Positions 16,074 through 25,686 of a stretch of DNA of 48,424 bases are shown here, piece by piece. Position numbers and translations under genes: made by a program. The DNA lies in contig JBDROU010000041.1 in the NCBI GenBank assembly GCA_043809745.1, positions 1 through 48,424 of the forward strand. Direction: 5' to 3'. A model generated the notes under the pieces. That model did not search any database. It was not told the DNA's origin and saw nothing but the letters and a program-made list of their open reading frames with translations. The DNA comes from JBDROU01 sp043809745 [NCBI: bacterium]. GTDB taxonomy: Bacteria > Elusimicrobiota > JBDRMW01. Within the stretch, counting starts at the first letter, position 1; each line of letters starts with the position of its first letter.

Positions 16074-17413
16074 TGACCCTTTAATTGATTATTTGACCTT
16101 TCAATCATCTTTAATGACGGCTTATGTTTTGGATCTAGCTGCAAAACTTTTTCCCATTCTTTAATTGCTTCTTCATATTCACGGTTCTTAAAAAGTGTTG
16201 CGGCTTTTTCGTAGTATTCACTCATTATTGCTTTCTTCTTTTCTTCAGAGAGAACCTCCACCTGCGTTTCTTCCTGAGGCTTAACTTCTTCTGCTCCCTT
16301 GGCAGCTTTTTCTTTTGAAGTTTCTTGATCAGATGATTTTTTTTCTTCTACAGCCTCATACTGCATATTTTCTTTTCTTTGCTGATTAACTTTATAAACT
16401 ATATCTGATGTTGCATTAATTAAATCTTCAACACCCTCCTTTTCGCCGGTTGATAGTATTTTATCATTCAAGTAGAAAATGGCTTTATCTTCTGCTATAT
16501 TGACAAGGGCATCCACTGCAGATTTTGAAACTAAAGAACTGGGATCATTCTTCATAAGATCAATTAATTTGGGCACAGCTTCAGTATATTTAAATCTCCC
16601 TAATATCTCAACTGCCATAATTCTAATTGAGAATTCTCTGTCTTCAAGCGCTTTCATCAAAATACTCAAAGCTTTTTGTCCGCCTATAACACCTAATGCT
16701 GTAACAGCTCCCAATCTGATGCCAACCTCCTTATCTGTAAGCGCTCTTTCTAAATCTGGGAGCACACTTTCATTTCCGCTGATTATTAAACCATTTATTG
16801 CTGCCTGTTTTATTCTTAAATCCTTATCCTCTGCAAACCTTGCTAAAGCAGAAACCGCCTGCGGTGTTTTAATTCGCGCAAGTGAATCCACACTTGCAAT
16901 TCTCAGGTTGACTTTTTTACTGTTAGCAAAAGCAAGCAAAACTTCTATAACTTCCTGATTTTTATAAGATCCGAGTGCTTCTATAGTCTTCAGCTTAATT
17001 GTTTCCCTCTCAGACCTGCTTGCGCTAATTAAATACTGTACTATCTCATCTCCTCCAATGGCTATTAAACCTTCAAGGGCAACCATCTTAACGTTATCAC
17101 TTTTATCATCTAATGCTTCACCTAACGGTTTTATAACCTCACTAATCTTCATGTTAGCCAGAGTTTCCACTGCTTTAAGCCTGACATTTTCCTTTGTGTC
17201 TTTTAAAACAGAAGTAAGCCCTTCTATGGCCTTGGTTCCGCCAACATTCGCTAATACAGATATTGCGTTAAGCCTGTCTTTCACCCTGGTGCTTTGCAAA
17301 TCCTCTAATGCGCTGACAAAAACGTTTTCTTGTTCTATGATCGATTGTCCAAAACACGGCATCAAGAATGCAAAAAACAAAATAACACTGATAGGTATTA
17401 AGCGCATGTTCAT
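16070..17413 (-). CDS. Secreted HEAT-repeat protein with C-terminal TPR
   Basis: 447 residues from the ATG at 17413, selected for the GGAGGGAG ribosome site directly upstream. A signal peptide (MRLIPISVILFFAFLMPCFGQ) precedes about nine PBS-lyase HEAT repeats of roughly 31 residues (e.g. RLNAISVLANVGGTKAIEGL), to about residue 320. A charged, Glu-rich linker then leads to a TPR unit near EYEEAIKEWEKVLQLDPKHK. It is a periplasmic or surface scaffold. It follows BatE by 22 bp and is coupled to the kinase downstream, so it may work with the Bat proteins. Confidence 0.88.
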   Translation of the reverse strand: MNMRLIPISVILFFAFLMPCFGQSIIEQENVFVSALEDLQSTRVKDRLNAISVLANVGGTKAIEGLTSVLKDTKENVRLKAVETLANMKISEVIKPLGEALDDKSDNVKMVALEGLIAIGGDEIVQYLISASRSERETIKLKTIEALGSYKNQEVIEVLLAFANSKKVNLRIASVDSLARIKTPQAVSALARFAEDKDLRIKQAAINGLIISGNESVLPDLERALTDKEVGIRLGAVTALGVIGGQKALSILMKALEDREFSIRIMAVEILGRFKYTEAVPKLIDLMKNDPSSLVSKSAVDALVNIAEDKAIFYLNDKILSTGEKEGVEDLINATSDIVYKVNQQRKENMQYEAVEEKKSSDQETSKEKAAKGAEEVKPQEETQVEVLSEEKKKAIMSEYYEKAATLFKNREYEEAIKEWEKVLQLDPKHKPSLKMIERSNNQLKGQ

Positions 17414-17435
17414 TTCTCCCTCCGTAACCAAATCA

Positions 17436-18191
17436 TTAAATAACTGAAACTTCTTCAGTTTTAACCCAGCCTCTTAATCCCTCCGCATGTACACCTATTT
17501 CAAGCCAATCTGAATACTCTTTGAGTATTATCACTTTCCACCCTTCAGGAACTGTAAATCCAACCGTAAAAGCCTCTCCAGGACCGCTTTTTACCTGCGC
17601 TGAACTGGTAGTAATAATAGCATATTTTTGTTTTACATTCCTATAGAAAACCCCATACCACCATAAAAACACAAACAGCAGTACAGTAAGCAGGATTATC
17701 TTACCCCAAACGATTGTAAGATTGTTGAAATATAAATTGAATATAAGCAAAACGAAGAAAGTAATGTAGAATATTAATAGCGCAATTGTTGCTTCATTTG
17801 CTGTAACATTTTCCAGCATCCAGTTAATTATAATATCCGTAAAAGAGAGTTCTCTTTTCCTAGTTATTATACTTGACCTTAAGAACTCTAAATTGAATTT
17901 TGTGTCACTATCGCGAGGTTTAAGTTTTAACGCTCTTTCATAAAACAAGACAGCCTTCCCTATATTATTCTGTTTGAAGTAACAATTTCCAAGATTATAA
18001 AGAACCTCAAAACTGCCCTTTTCATGGGACAGGATCTCATCATATTTCTTTATTGCACCAACAAAATCTCCTTTTGTATAAAGCTCATTTGCCTGATTAA
18101 AAATATCTTGAAAGCTCTCCTGTCCAGATGCGCAGATATTTGCACTAGCCATCAACACAAGAATTGCAATTGTTTTAACAAATATTCTCAT
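17436..18191 (-). CDS. batE: BatE-like protein: TPR, two membrane segments, SH3
   Basis: 251 residues. A signal peptide (MRIFVKTIAILVLMASANICA) precedes TPR repeats (NQANELYTKGDFVGAIKKYDEIL, NNIGKAVLFYERALKLKP). Two membrane segments follow near 132-150 and 158-176. The C-terminus is a bacterial SH3 domain with YAIITTSSAQVKSGPGEAF and DWLEIGVHAEGLRGWVKTEEV. This is the architecture of BatE in Bat (aerotolerance) operons. The start overlaps the batD stop (ATGA). SH3 domains of this kind bind peptidoglycan or peptides in the periplasm; the ligand is not known. Confidence 0.9.
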   Translation of the reverse strand: MRIFVKTIAILVLMASANICASGQESFQDIFNQANELYTKGDFVGAIKKYDEILSHEKGSFEVLYNLGNCYFKQNNIGKAVLFYERALKLKPRDSDTKFNLEFLRSSIITRKRELSFTDIIINWMLENVTANEATIALLIFYITFFVLLIFNLYFNNLTIVWGKIILLTVLLFVFLWWYGVFYRNVKQKYAIITTSSAQVKSGPGEAFTVGFTVPEGWKVIILKEYSDWLEIGVHAEGLRGWVKTEEVSVI

Positions 18192-19993
18192 CTCTTTTTT
18201 AATCCTTGATCTAAAAGATTTATAACACGAAAAACCTGTTCGTCAAGATTTTTCAGCTCTTTTGTTTCAGCTGGCGCGAATCTTAAAAAATCTATCTCTT
18301 CCACTATTTGAATTGTTGAAGATATTAAAGCTTCTTCCATTCCTCTCTGGGTTAAATCTTCCATTATCTCTTTAGTAGTAAGCCCTGCGAATGGTTTCCC
18401 TAATTTATCAGCTAAAAAATTAGAGAAAATAAAAGACAGCGAATTCAAGTATTCGTTTATATTTTTATTTGACGCAAATTTCTTTTGCGCATTTTTTAAT
18501 TCTTTTTTAGCTTTTTTTGAAGCCCGCGTAGCTCTATAAAAACTGATATTCCTCGATATATGCTCCACTTTCCTTCTGTACCACAGAAGAAAACCGAATA
18601 CCGCTGGCGGCAGCACGAACAACCCCTGAACAAAAATATTGCTGATAAGCAACCCTTTGCTTACAAATGTTGCATCACTTTTAATAAATCTAATATCCTT
18701 ACCAAAAAGCCTAATCTCAGATGGCGTAAAACTATTTGAATATGGGGTTTGCGAATCGCTCTTTTTAATATCAAGCAGTATTTCTTTTGAAAAAAGAGTT
18801 TTATACATCTTCTTTTCAGCGTCAAAGTATGAGAATTTAACAGGCGGTATTGCTATTTTGCCGGATCTTTGGGGAATGAAAACTTTTTGAAACACCTTTG
18901 AACCTGCAATATGATAATTCTCAACTTTCTGATTTACATTGTTAATAGTATCGTAGTATTTAAAGTCTCTGGTGTCCGGCCAATCAGGCTCATTAATGGA
19001 TTTTATATTTCCCTGCCCGGCAATGGTAACTGTTAAAGTAATAGGTTCATTTACAACAGCTGCTGTTTTATCAATCTTAGTATTCATATCGAAACTTCCG
19101 ATTGCCCCTTTGAAGTTGTCTGGCCTATCCTTTACAGGCAAGGGCTTTACATCCACAGTAATCGGTTTACTTGCAAACCTTTTCTTTTCTCCCGGCTGGA
19201 AGAATTGCATGAAGAAATCATCTTGAGATCTATTTCTGCTGGTTTTTCTTTCAACAGTTGCAGTAAGTCCAGCGGATCCAATTGTAAGTTTGCCTGCAGA
19301 AATCGGAAAAAGAGCTGTTCTTATTTCCGCGACTAAATACCTGTTGTTCTCAATTACCGTCTGATAATTTAATTGCGGCGGCAAATCCTCTTTTATAAAA
19401 CCGACAATATCGGGTGCTTGATAATTAGAATCACCGTAAATCTTGACCCTTCTTAAAAACTTAAAACTTAATATTATTTCCTCACCTATATAAGGGTTTC
19501 TATTGTTAAGCGAAGTTATTATAAAAACTTCATCAGAGGTGTCTTCCGGCAGCCCTTCAGAACTAGAAATATTCCCCCCTTGAGATTTAGCAGGGATTTG
19601 ATCTTTAATAACTTCTATTTGTATAACCTGGCTTTTATACTGCTCCCCGCCATATTTTACGCTTATTGGGCCGATTGAGTATTTACCTTCTTTTTGAGGA
19701 ATTAAATAGTAAGAATATTTAACAACTGAACTCATAACACCGTTAACTATCGAAATACTTTGAGATCTGCCCGAACTTCTTATGCTAAAATCTGCCAAGG
19801 ATGGTATAACCGGATCCGGCAGATTTTGCACATCTCCGGAAACTGATACTTCTAAAAATATCTCATCATCAACATTAACCTTAGTTTTGTTAACACTGGC
19901 ATTCACATTAATGTTTTGCGCGCACAATACAGAAGCAAAACTTATCGCAATTATCAGATTAAATGCAACCAATAAATAATTTTTCCTGCTCAT
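18188..19993 (-). CDS. batD: BatD oxygen-tolerance protein
   Basis: 601 residues from the ATG at 19993; the frame upstream uses only a TTG without a ribosome site. A signal peptide (YLLVAFNLIIAISFASVLCA) leads to repeated Ig-like BatD segments (NASVNKTKVNVDDEIFLEV, NKTKIDKTAAVVNEPITLTV). One membrane segment (LFVLPPAVFGFLLWY) follows, then a cytoplasmic tail. BatD anchors the complex of two VWA proteins (BatA, BatB) in the membrane. It starts 8 bp after batC and overlaps batE. In Bacteroides the genes aid oxygen tolerance; the function in other groups is unresolved. Confidence 0.92.
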   Translation of the reverse strand: MSRKNYLLVAFNLIIAISFASVLCAQNINVNASVNKTKVNVDDEIFLEVSVSGDVQNLPDPVIPSLADFSIRSSGRSQSISIVNGVMSSVVKYSYYLIPQKEGKYSIGPISVKYGGEQYKSQVIQIEVIKDQIPAKSQGGNISSSEGLPEDTSDEVFIITSLNNRNPYIGEEIILSFKFLRRVKIYGDSNYQAPDIVGFIKEDLPPQLNYQTVIENNRYLVAEIRTALFPISAGKLTIGSAGLTATVERKTSRNRSQDDFFMQFFQPGEKKRFASKPITVDVKPLPVKDRPDNFKGAIGSFDMNTKIDKTAAVVNEPITLTVTIAGQGNIKSINEPDWPDTRDFKYYDTINNVNQKVENYHIAGSKVFQKVFIPQRSGKIAIPPVKFSYFDAEKKMYKTLFSKEILLDIKKSDSQTPYSNSFTPSEIRLFGKDIRFIKSDATFVSKGLLISNIFVQGLFVLPPAVFGFLLWYRRKVEHISRNISFYRATRASKKAKKELKNAQKKFASNKNINEYLNSLSFIFSNFLADKLGKPFAGLTTKEIMEDLTQRGMEEALISSTIQIVEEIDFLRFAPAETKELKNLDEQVFRVINLLDQGLKKR

Positions 19994-20001
19994 AACCTGG
20001 T

Positions 20002-20817
20002 TTACCAATCCTTATCTACGCGCGGCTGCCCTTGGCTTCTTCCTTTTTTCATCTGCTCCTGAGCTTTCTTCTCTTCGTCACTGAAAGAATCCAATAAATT
20101 CTCTGCTTCTTGCTTCTTCAGTTCTTTTTCCTTATCTTTTTTATCATCTTGTTTGGCTTGTTCCTGCTTAGATTTCTCTTCATCCTTCGTTTTTTCTTTT
20201 TTATCTTGCTGTTCCTTTTTTTGCTGTTGTTCCTGTTGCTGACTTTGCTGTTGATTAGCCTGCTGCTCTTGATTCTGCTGCTGATTTTGTTGTTGGTTTT
20301 GTTGTTGCTGTTGTTGCTGGTTTTGATTATCCTGTTTTGTATCCTTATTTTTATCAAGTTGTTCTTTTATTTTCCTCTGCACGAATTCAATATTATACTT
20401 TGAATCCTCATCGTCGGGATTCAGTTCCAGCGCTCTTTTATAATATAATATGGATTCCGGCAGCTTTCCCATCCTATATAACGTATTCCCCATATTATAA
20501 TAAGATTTTGCCTGCAGTTTAATATCTTTGCTGTAAGTAGCTTTTTCATATTCTTTCAACGCTTCTTCATGTTTCCCTAATTTATGCATTGCGGAACCGA
20601 TATTATAATGCAGCTCTTCAGATTCGGGATCATTAATTAGTGCCTCATTATATTTCTCGAGGGCTTCATCGTACTCCCCTGAAGCATAATAACTATTCCC
20701 TTCATTAATATCCTTCCTTAATCCGGCGTATGCTTGATATTGAAACACTATAACAACTGCAAAAGAAACAAGAATGTATCGCATGACTATCACGGTTAAA
20801 TAACTTTTTATTTTCAT
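20002..20817 (-). CDS. batC: BatC-like TPR protein with Gln-rich linker
   Basis: 271 residues from the ATG at 20817. The frame also contains a TTG at 20832 overlapping the batB stop, so the start is not certain. A hydrophobic N-terminal segment (RYILVSFAVVIVFQYQAYAG) is followed by three TPRs (YYASGEYDEALEKYNEALIN, KLGKHEEALKEYEKA, RMGKLPESILYYKRALELNP). A long Gln/Asn tract (20222-20332) and a Lys/Glu-rich tail follow, ending ENLLDSFSDEEKKA...VDKDW. The DSFSDEEKK...KDW ending is typical of BatC. It is a TPR adaptor for the BatA/BatB proteins. Confidence 0.88.
   Translation of the reverse strand: MKIKSYLTVIVMRYILVSFAVVIVFQYQAYAGLRKDINEGNSYYASGEYDEALEKYNEALINDPESEELHYNIGSAMHKLGKHEEALKEYEKATYSKDIKLQAKSYYNMGNTLYRMGKLPESILYYKRALELNPDDEDSKYNIEFVQRKIKEQLDKNKDTKQDNQNQQQQQQQNQQQNQQQNQEQQANQQQSQQQEQQQKKEQQDKKEKTKDEEKSKQEQAKQDDKKDKEKELKKQEAENLLDSFSDEEKKAQEQMKKGRSQGQPRVDKDW
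20222..20332 (-). repeat. Low-complexity CAG/CAA tract coding Gln-Asn linker in BatC
   Basis: A run of Gln, Asn and interspersed codons on the minus strand (TTG/CTG-rich on the plus strand). It reads as a disordered spacer between the TPR array and the charged tail. Replication slippage could change its length in steps of three bases. The apparent poly-Leu frame on the plus strand is its antisense image. Confidence 0.8.
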
Positions 20818-20828
20818 AATTGGCAAAA

Positions 20829-21860
20829 TCAACCCTTTTTAATTCTTAACAGTAACTTCAATGGATTACCTTCTTCCGGAATAAAAAACTCAATGAATAG
20901 TAATATTATACCAATCATAAGGAAAAACTGATACCTGTTCTCAAACTGGTTTAATAACCTGCTGGACAATTCCTTTTTATCCATATCATCAATTTCTCCT
21001 ATAATATTTTCAATTTCTAATCCAGCCTGAGTTGAACGATAATACTTGCCGCCTGTTTCAAGCGCTATTTTTTTTAATGTTTCCTCATCAAGTTTTGTTG
21101 TTATAATATTTCCGCTTCTATCCTTTTGATAATCCATCAAATTCCCCTGATCATCCCTTATTGGTATTACTTCTCCTTCAGGCTTGCCTATGCCAACAGG
21201 GAATATTATTATGCCCTCCTTCTTTGCTTCACTCGCCAGCTCAATTACATTGCCTTCATGGTCTTCTCCATCTGTCAATAAAACAAGCACTTTATATTTC
21301 CGTTCTTTTTGAGAGAAACTCTTAATAGCCACCTTTATTGCAGAACCTAAAGATGTGCCTCCTTTAGGTATAAGTGAAGTATCGACAAGACCCAAGAACA
21401 TCTTTGCGGCGCTGTAATCTAAAGTTAAAGGACATTGCACAAAGGCCTGGCCGGCAAAAGCTATAATACCTATCCTGTCTCCCTCCAACCCGTTAATAAA
21501 TCTATTCAGTTCGTTTTTTGCCATTCTTAATCGGTTTGGAAAATAATCTTCTGCAAGCATACTTTTAGAACAATCAACCGCAATTATAACATCAACACCG
21601 CGACGCCTTATTTCAGTCAGCCTCATACCTACCCTAGGGCCGATGAGAGCAATAATAATAAAAAACAGCGCTGTGACAATTAGAATAATTTTATAAATCT
21701 GTCTATTGAAAACTTCTGAACTAATAAGCTTTTTCGAGATTGCTTCACTCACAAAAGCATACAACAATCGCTTCTTTTTTCGCCAGTTTATGTAATAAAA
21801 TACAATAATTGCACCCAATACAATAAACAGTAAAACGAAAATCGGATATGAAAATCTCAT
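20829..21860 (-). CDS. batB: BatB: VWA-domain membrane protein
   Basis: 343 residues. N-terminal membrane segments (PIFVLLFIVLGAIIVFYYINW and IYKIILIVTALFFIIIALIG) precede a von Willebrand A domain. The MIDAS metal site is IAVDCSKSM (Asp-x-Ser-x-Ser), with LIPKGGTSLG and LLTDGEDHEG completing it. A C-terminal membrane segment (FFLMIGIILLFIEFFI) ends the protein. It binds a divalent metal and a protein partner. It follows BatA by 10 bp and runs directly into batC. A second VWA protein encoded next to it fits the standard pair. Confidence 0.94.
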   Translation of the reverse strand: MRFSYPIFVLLFIVLGAIIVFYYINWRKKKRLLYAFVSEAISKKLISSEVFNRQIYKIILIVTALFFIIIALIGPRVGMRLTEIRRRGVDVIIAVDCSKSMLAEDYFPNRLRMAKNELNRFINGLEGDRIGIIAFAGQAFVQCPLTLDYSAAKMFLGLVDTSLIPKGGTSLGSAIKVAIKSFSQKERKYKVLVLLTDGEDHEGNVIELASEAKKEGIIIFPVGIGKPEGEVIPIRDDQGNLMDYQKDRSGNIITTKLDEETLKKIALETGGKYYRSTQAGLEIENIIGEIDDMDKKELSSRLLNQFENRYQFFLMIGIILLFIEFFIPEEGNPLKLLLRIKKG

Positions 21861-21870
21861 AAAATCCCTT

Positions 21871-22863
21871 TTAAGGTATCTTCATAAGCAGAGTTTGCGA
21901 CATCACAACCTCAGCAAACAGAAGAAGAAAACCAACTAATAACACATATATGTATAAATCGTTGTAATCCACATACTCTTGTACTTTAATTTCAGTTTTT
22001 TCTAACTTATTTATTTGATTATAAATAGATTTTAATCCGTTTTTGCTTTGCGCTCTAAAAAATAATCCGTCAGTGCTATTAGCAATTGCTTTTAGAGTTC
22101 CCTCATCTAAATCCTCGTTGATAGTAACATATCTGGTCCCAAATATCGGATCCTCAACCGGATAAACTGCACCTCCGATTTTTCCCGCACCGATTGTATA
22201 TATCTTAACACCCAATGTTTGAGCCGTTTTACTGGCGGTAATCGGATCAATCTCTCCGGCATTGTTTCTTCCATCCGTAAGCAAAATAATAATCTTGCTT
22301 TTAGCCTCGCTGTCTCTTAATCTATTCAAAGAAGTGACAAGGGCATTCCCTATGGCCGTACCGTCAGTATAAGTCATGCCAATATGAACTTGATCCAGAA
22401 AATCAAGCACAGCCCCATAATCAAGCGTTAACGGGCACTGCGTAAAACTCATGCCGGAAAACACAACAATGCCAATCCTGTCATGGTTCCTTTTCTTAAT
22501 AAATTCCCTTGCCGCTTCCTTAGCGGCATCCAGCCTGTTGAGCGGTTTGAAGTCAAGCGCCCTCATACTTGTTGAAGTATCTATGCATAGAATAATATCA
22601 ACACCTTTGGTTAAAAGCTCCTCCGAACGTTGTCCTTGCTGAGGTCTAGCCAATGCAACAATCAACAAACCAATCGCAAAAACTCTCAAAATAAAAAGCA
22701 AACCTCTATCCTTATACCACAGATAATGTCCTGGTATAAGAAGCAATCTTACATTCGAAAATGGCAAAGAACCGGATTTAAAATCCCTGAATTTATAGTA
22801 ATAGAATACTACGATAATTAAAAATGCGAAAGTTAATAAATAATTAGGATCGGCGAATCTCAT
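21871..22863 (-). CDS. batA: BatA: VWA-domain membrane protein
   Basis: 330 residues. N-terminal membrane segments (YLLTFAFLIIVVFYYYKF, LLFILRVFAIGLLIVALA) lead to a VWA domain with MIDAS ILCIDTSTSM, FSGMSFTQCPLTLDYG, GMTYTDGTAIG and LLTDGRNNAGEI. A C-terminal membrane segment (YIYVLLVGFLLLFAEVV) follows. It matches the BatA architecture and, with BatB, forms a membrane pair thought to act with MoxR ATPases. The start overlaps the stop of the upstream BatD-like gene (ATGA), showing translational coupling. Confidence 0.94.
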   Translation of the reverse strand: MRFADPNYLLTFAFLIIVVFYYYKFRDFKSGSLPFSNVRLLLIPGHYLWYKDRGLLFILRVFAIGLLIVALARPQQGQRSEELLTKGVDIILCIDTSTSMRALDFKPLNRLDAAKEAAREFIKKRNHDRIGIVVFSGMSFTQCPLTLDYGAVLDFLDQVHIGMTYTDGTAIGNALVTSLNRLRDSEAKSKIIILLTDGRNNAGEIDPITASKTAQTLGVKIYTIGAGKIGGAVYPVEDPIFGTRYVTINEDLDEGTLKAIANSTDGLFFRAQSKNGLKSIYNQINKLEKTEIKVQEYVDYNDLYIYVLLVGFLLLFAEVVMSQTLLMKIP

Positions 22864-23813
22864 TTTGTTTCTACCGGCTCCTCCTGCATAATCTCCGGTT
22901 TTGTGCTTTCAACTATATAAAAAGCTTCCTGCCAGTTGGATTCAATCTCATGATTTTGAGGAATAAATTTTGCAAATTTTACAAGATCGCAGTCATCAAG
23001 AAGAGATTTAATCTTTGATGTCGATTTTTTATCAATATCGGATTGCCTTAAGAGTTTGTATAACTCAAATGTTGTTTTATCCATAACGTTAATTTTATAC
23101 CTCTTTTCCAAATACTGTCTCATTATTTCCGAAAGCTTAATAAAATACTGCTTCACTTTGCCTTCCTGCAAAAGCAAGCTTTTCTTTAATTGATCCAATT
23201 TTTCGAATGCTATTTCATCGGGTGGCCTTTGCGCCTCAGCTTCTTCTATAGACTCAATTTTCTGTTTTAACTGCTGCCTGTAGAACCACCAGAATACTCC
23301 GCCTGCAGCTAATAAAAAAATTATTCCAGCAAAGTACCACCAAAAAGAAATATTTATTTTAGCGTTCCTTTTTAAATCTCTGATATCATCAACATCCTCT
23401 GGCCTGGACGGCACACTTTCAACCGTAATAACTATAGGGGCAGAGTTGAACTCTTTTATGCCCTCTTCACCCTTTACAAGATATCTAAGGGTAAGCTCTG
23501 GTATTTTATATTTGCCGGTAGTGAATGTTGACAGTATATACTTATATGTATGCTTTCTCTTGCCGAAATGCTTCTTCGGCCCAATGACACTGTAATCTTT
23601 AACTTCAAAACTCTTAGAAAGTATCTCTATAGGATTAAAATTTTCTACAGTAATATCTGGGGTAGTCTTTACTTCTACAAAAAGCGTAAATTTATCTCCT
23701 ATAGTAATTGTTTCCTTATCAACAGTGGCAGTCATGGTTAGCGGGATCGATGCGCAAAAACTGTCCCCCAACGGCACAAAAGACAACAACAGAAAAAAAG
23801 CAAGATTCCTCAT
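22860..23813 (-). CDS. BatD-like membrane protein of the Bat operon
   Basis: 317 residues. A signal peptide (MRNLAFFLLLSFVPLGDSFC) precedes a BatD-like beta-sandwich (about 25-150; TVDKETITIGDKFTLFVEVK). A single membrane segment (FWWYFAGIIFLLAAGGVFWWFY) follows, then a helical cytoplasmic domain of about 120 residues (LSEIMRQYLEKRYKINVMDKTTFELYKLLR). It fits proteins encoded beside DUF58 and VWA genes in Bat-like operons. It is one of two BatD-like proteins in this cluster. It overlaps batA by 4 bp and follows the lipoprotein by 3 bp. Confidence 0.85.
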   Translation of the reverse strand: MRNLAFFLLLSFVPLGDSFCASIPLTMTATVDKETITIGDKFTLFVEVKTTPDITVENFNPIEILSKSFEVKDYSVIGPKKHFGKRKHTYKYILSTFTTGKYKIPELTLRYLVKGEEGIKEFNSAPIVITVESVPSRPEDVDDIRDLKRNAKINISFWWYFAGIIFLLAAGGVFWWFYRQQLKQKIESIEEAEAQRPPDEIAFEKLDQLKKSLLLQEGKVKQYFIKLSEIMRQYLEKRYKINVMDKTTFELYKLLRQSDIDKKSTSKIKSLLDDCDLVKFAKFIPQNHEIESNWQEAFYIVESTKPEIMQEEPVETK

Positions 23814-23816
23814 AAA

Positions 23817-24725
23817 TTATTTTTTTGAATCCTCTGTATTAAACACATTTTCATAAATTTCTACCTTCTTTGTCTGCATAAGATTTTCTAACAGCATATT
23901 AACATGAGATTGCTCTTTCTCGGATTGTATCATGAGCTTTACCTTGTCTCTTATTTTATTTAGCGGCAAAATATTATTTTTTTCATCGACAAATGCCTTC
24001 TTATTGGCTTCATAATAATACTTAACCTCCTCATCTGTTACAGTAACTTTCCCGGCCACCTCTTCTTCGATAAGCTTTTGGACCATAAGACTTTTCTTCA
24101 GCTTATCTAACTTCTCTTTTAGCTCCGTGTCCTCATCGTACTGCCTTCTTTTAGCTGAATCATACATTAATTCAGTTGCTATATACTGCTTAAGAAATTC
24201 CAGTTTCTTTTTATTATCTGAATAATCACTCTGCAAATATGCGGGCAGATTTCTTATCTCATTCTCCAGCTCTTCCATTGTAATATTCTTATTGCCTATC
24301 CTTGCTACTATGTCTTTTGAGTCTGCAATTTTCTGAGGTTTGGCACTGGCCAGTTGATCCAGCTTTTTTTGGGCATCAAAAGATTTACCCATGCGCTCCA
24401 AACAAAGTATCGTCTTTTTTTCTATGTTTTCAAGCAAACCCTTGGGAGGTTCAAGTATCTTTGCTTTTAAAAAACAGGACAGGGCTTTCTCATTATCACC
24501 AAGTTTTTCAATATAAATATTCCCGGCCAAATAGAAAATATTAGCTTTCTTTTGATCGCTAAGGCCGCTTTTTGTAGCTAAATTTTCATATTCTTCAGCA
24601 GCAAGTTTATACAATCCATTATCTACTAATTGATTAATATAGGCTTTTTGATTTTTTTCACTCCAAAATAAATTTGACTGACATCCGGAAATCATAAATA
24701 TGCCCAAAATAAGAAAAACTCTCAT
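23817..24725 (-). CDS. Lipoprotein with TPR and PpiC/SurA-like N-terminal region
   Basis: 302 residues from the ATG at 24725, which has GAGGTGG upstream and gives a proper lipobox (VFLILGIFMISGC, lipid on Cys15). Residues 20-125 contain TPR helices (NGLYKLAAEEYENLATKSG, GDNEKALSCFLKAKILEP). The C-terminal half reads like the SurA/PpiC chaperone N-domain (DIVARIGNKNITMEELENEIRNLP, YYEANKKAFVDE), but I see no parvulin catalytic domain. A periplasmic chaperone-like role is inferred. It sits inside the Bat operon between DUF58 and the BatD-like gene, a place not usual for this protein. Confidence 0.75.
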   Translation of the reverse strand: MRVFLILGIFMISGCQSNLFWSEKNQKAYINQLVDNGLYKLAAEEYENLATKSGLSDQKKANIFYLAGNIYIEKLGDNEKALSCFLKAKILEPPKGLLENIEKKTILCLERMGKSFDAQKKLDQLASAKPQKIADSKDIVARIGNKNITMEELENEIRNLPAYLQSDYSDNKKKLEFLKQYIATELMYDSAKRRQYDEDTELKEKLDKLKKSLMVQKLIEEEVAGKVTVTDEEVKYYYEANKKAFVDEKNNILPLNKIRDKVKLMIQSEKEQSHVNMLLENLMQTKKVEIYENVFNTEDSKK

Positions 24726-24754
24726 AACACCACCTCTTGATTTTATTTTAATAA

Positions 24755-25633
24755 TCATCTAAACCGTCTGGCCCTCAATTGAAAAAATTTAACAAACGGC
24801 TCTACGTAAGACTGTCCGCACAAGATCTTGATAAAATCTATCCCTGATAACTTCAAAAATTTACACAGCGCTTCTTCTTCACCAGCAAGTTTCGCTGATA
24901 ATTTATTTTGATACTCAGCATTCATTGTATCAAGAGTAAATCTCTGGCCGGTTTCCTGGTCTATAACATCCACCATTCCTGCTTTTGGAATTCGCAGCTC
25001 ACGAGGATCTTTTATGTTTACACATATGAGATCATGCCTCCTGCCGGTAACCCTTAATGCTTTTTCGTATCCTTTATCAAAAAAATCTGAAATAAGAAAA
25101 ACAATACTTTTTCTTTTAATTACTTCGTTCAGATGGTCTAATGCTGCCTCAATTTTTGTAGTTTTGTTTGCCGGTTTGAAATAAAGCATCTCTCTGATTA
25201 TTCTTAATATGTGCTTTTTGCCTTTCTTGGGAGGCAGAAACTTTTCTACCCTGTCTGTAAACATTATAAGTCCGACCTTATCGTTATTCCCAACCGCGCT
25301 AAGGGCAAGAAGCGCTGAAATCTCTGCAGCAAGCTCCGACTTAAGTTTATCCTGGCTTCCAAAATTCTGGGAAGAACTTGCATCAACAAGAAGTATGCAT
25401 GTCAGTTCTCTTTCTTCTGTATACTTTTTAACAAACGGGTGCCCAAATCTAGCAGTAACGTTCCAATCTATAGAACGGATATCATCGCCCGGCTGGTATT
25501 CCCGCACTTCGGAAAATTCCATACCTCTGCCTTTGAATACGCTTTCATATTGACCTGCAAATATATCATTAACCAGTTTCCCGGTTTTTATTTCAATACG
25601 TCTGACTTGTTTTATGATTTCTTTTGGCAGCAT
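24755..25633 (-). CDS. DUF58 domain protein
   Basis: 292 residues. The signature REYQPGDDIRSIDWNVTARFG is the DUF58 hallmark. The rest carries a VWA-like fold (CILLVDASSSQNFG, LIMFTDRVEKFLPPKKGKKH, IVFLISDFFDKG). DUF58 proteins are nearly always encoded between a MoxR ATPase and VWA proteins, as here (MoxR at 25687, lipoprotein after). It is thought to join the ATPase to the membrane complex. It begins 53 bp after the MoxR gene ends. Confidence 0.94.
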   Translation of the reverse strand: MLPKEIIKQVRRIEIKTGKLVNDIFAGQYESVFKGRGMEFSEVREYQPGDDIRSIDWNVTARFGHPFVKKYTEERELTCILLVDASSSQNFGSQDKLKSELAAEISALLALSAVGNNDKVGLIMFTDRVEKFLPPKKGKKHILRIIREMLYFKPANKTTKIEAALDHLNEVIKRKSIVFLISDFFDKGYEKALRVTGRRHDLICVNIKDPRELRIPKAGMVDVIDQETGQRFTLDTMNAEYQNKLSAKLAGEEEALCKFLKLSGIDFIKILCGQSYVEPFVKFFQLRARRFR

Positions 25634-25686
25634 AAGAAAATATGAATATCTTTAAAGAAAGTTAATTTAAATCAAAAACACAGATT

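Noticed and set aside
20110-20403. Plus-strand frame of 97 residues, almost all Leu and Ile
   Set aside because: It is the antisense of the Gln/Lys codons of batC. It has no ribosome site and its composition is explained by the repeat tract.
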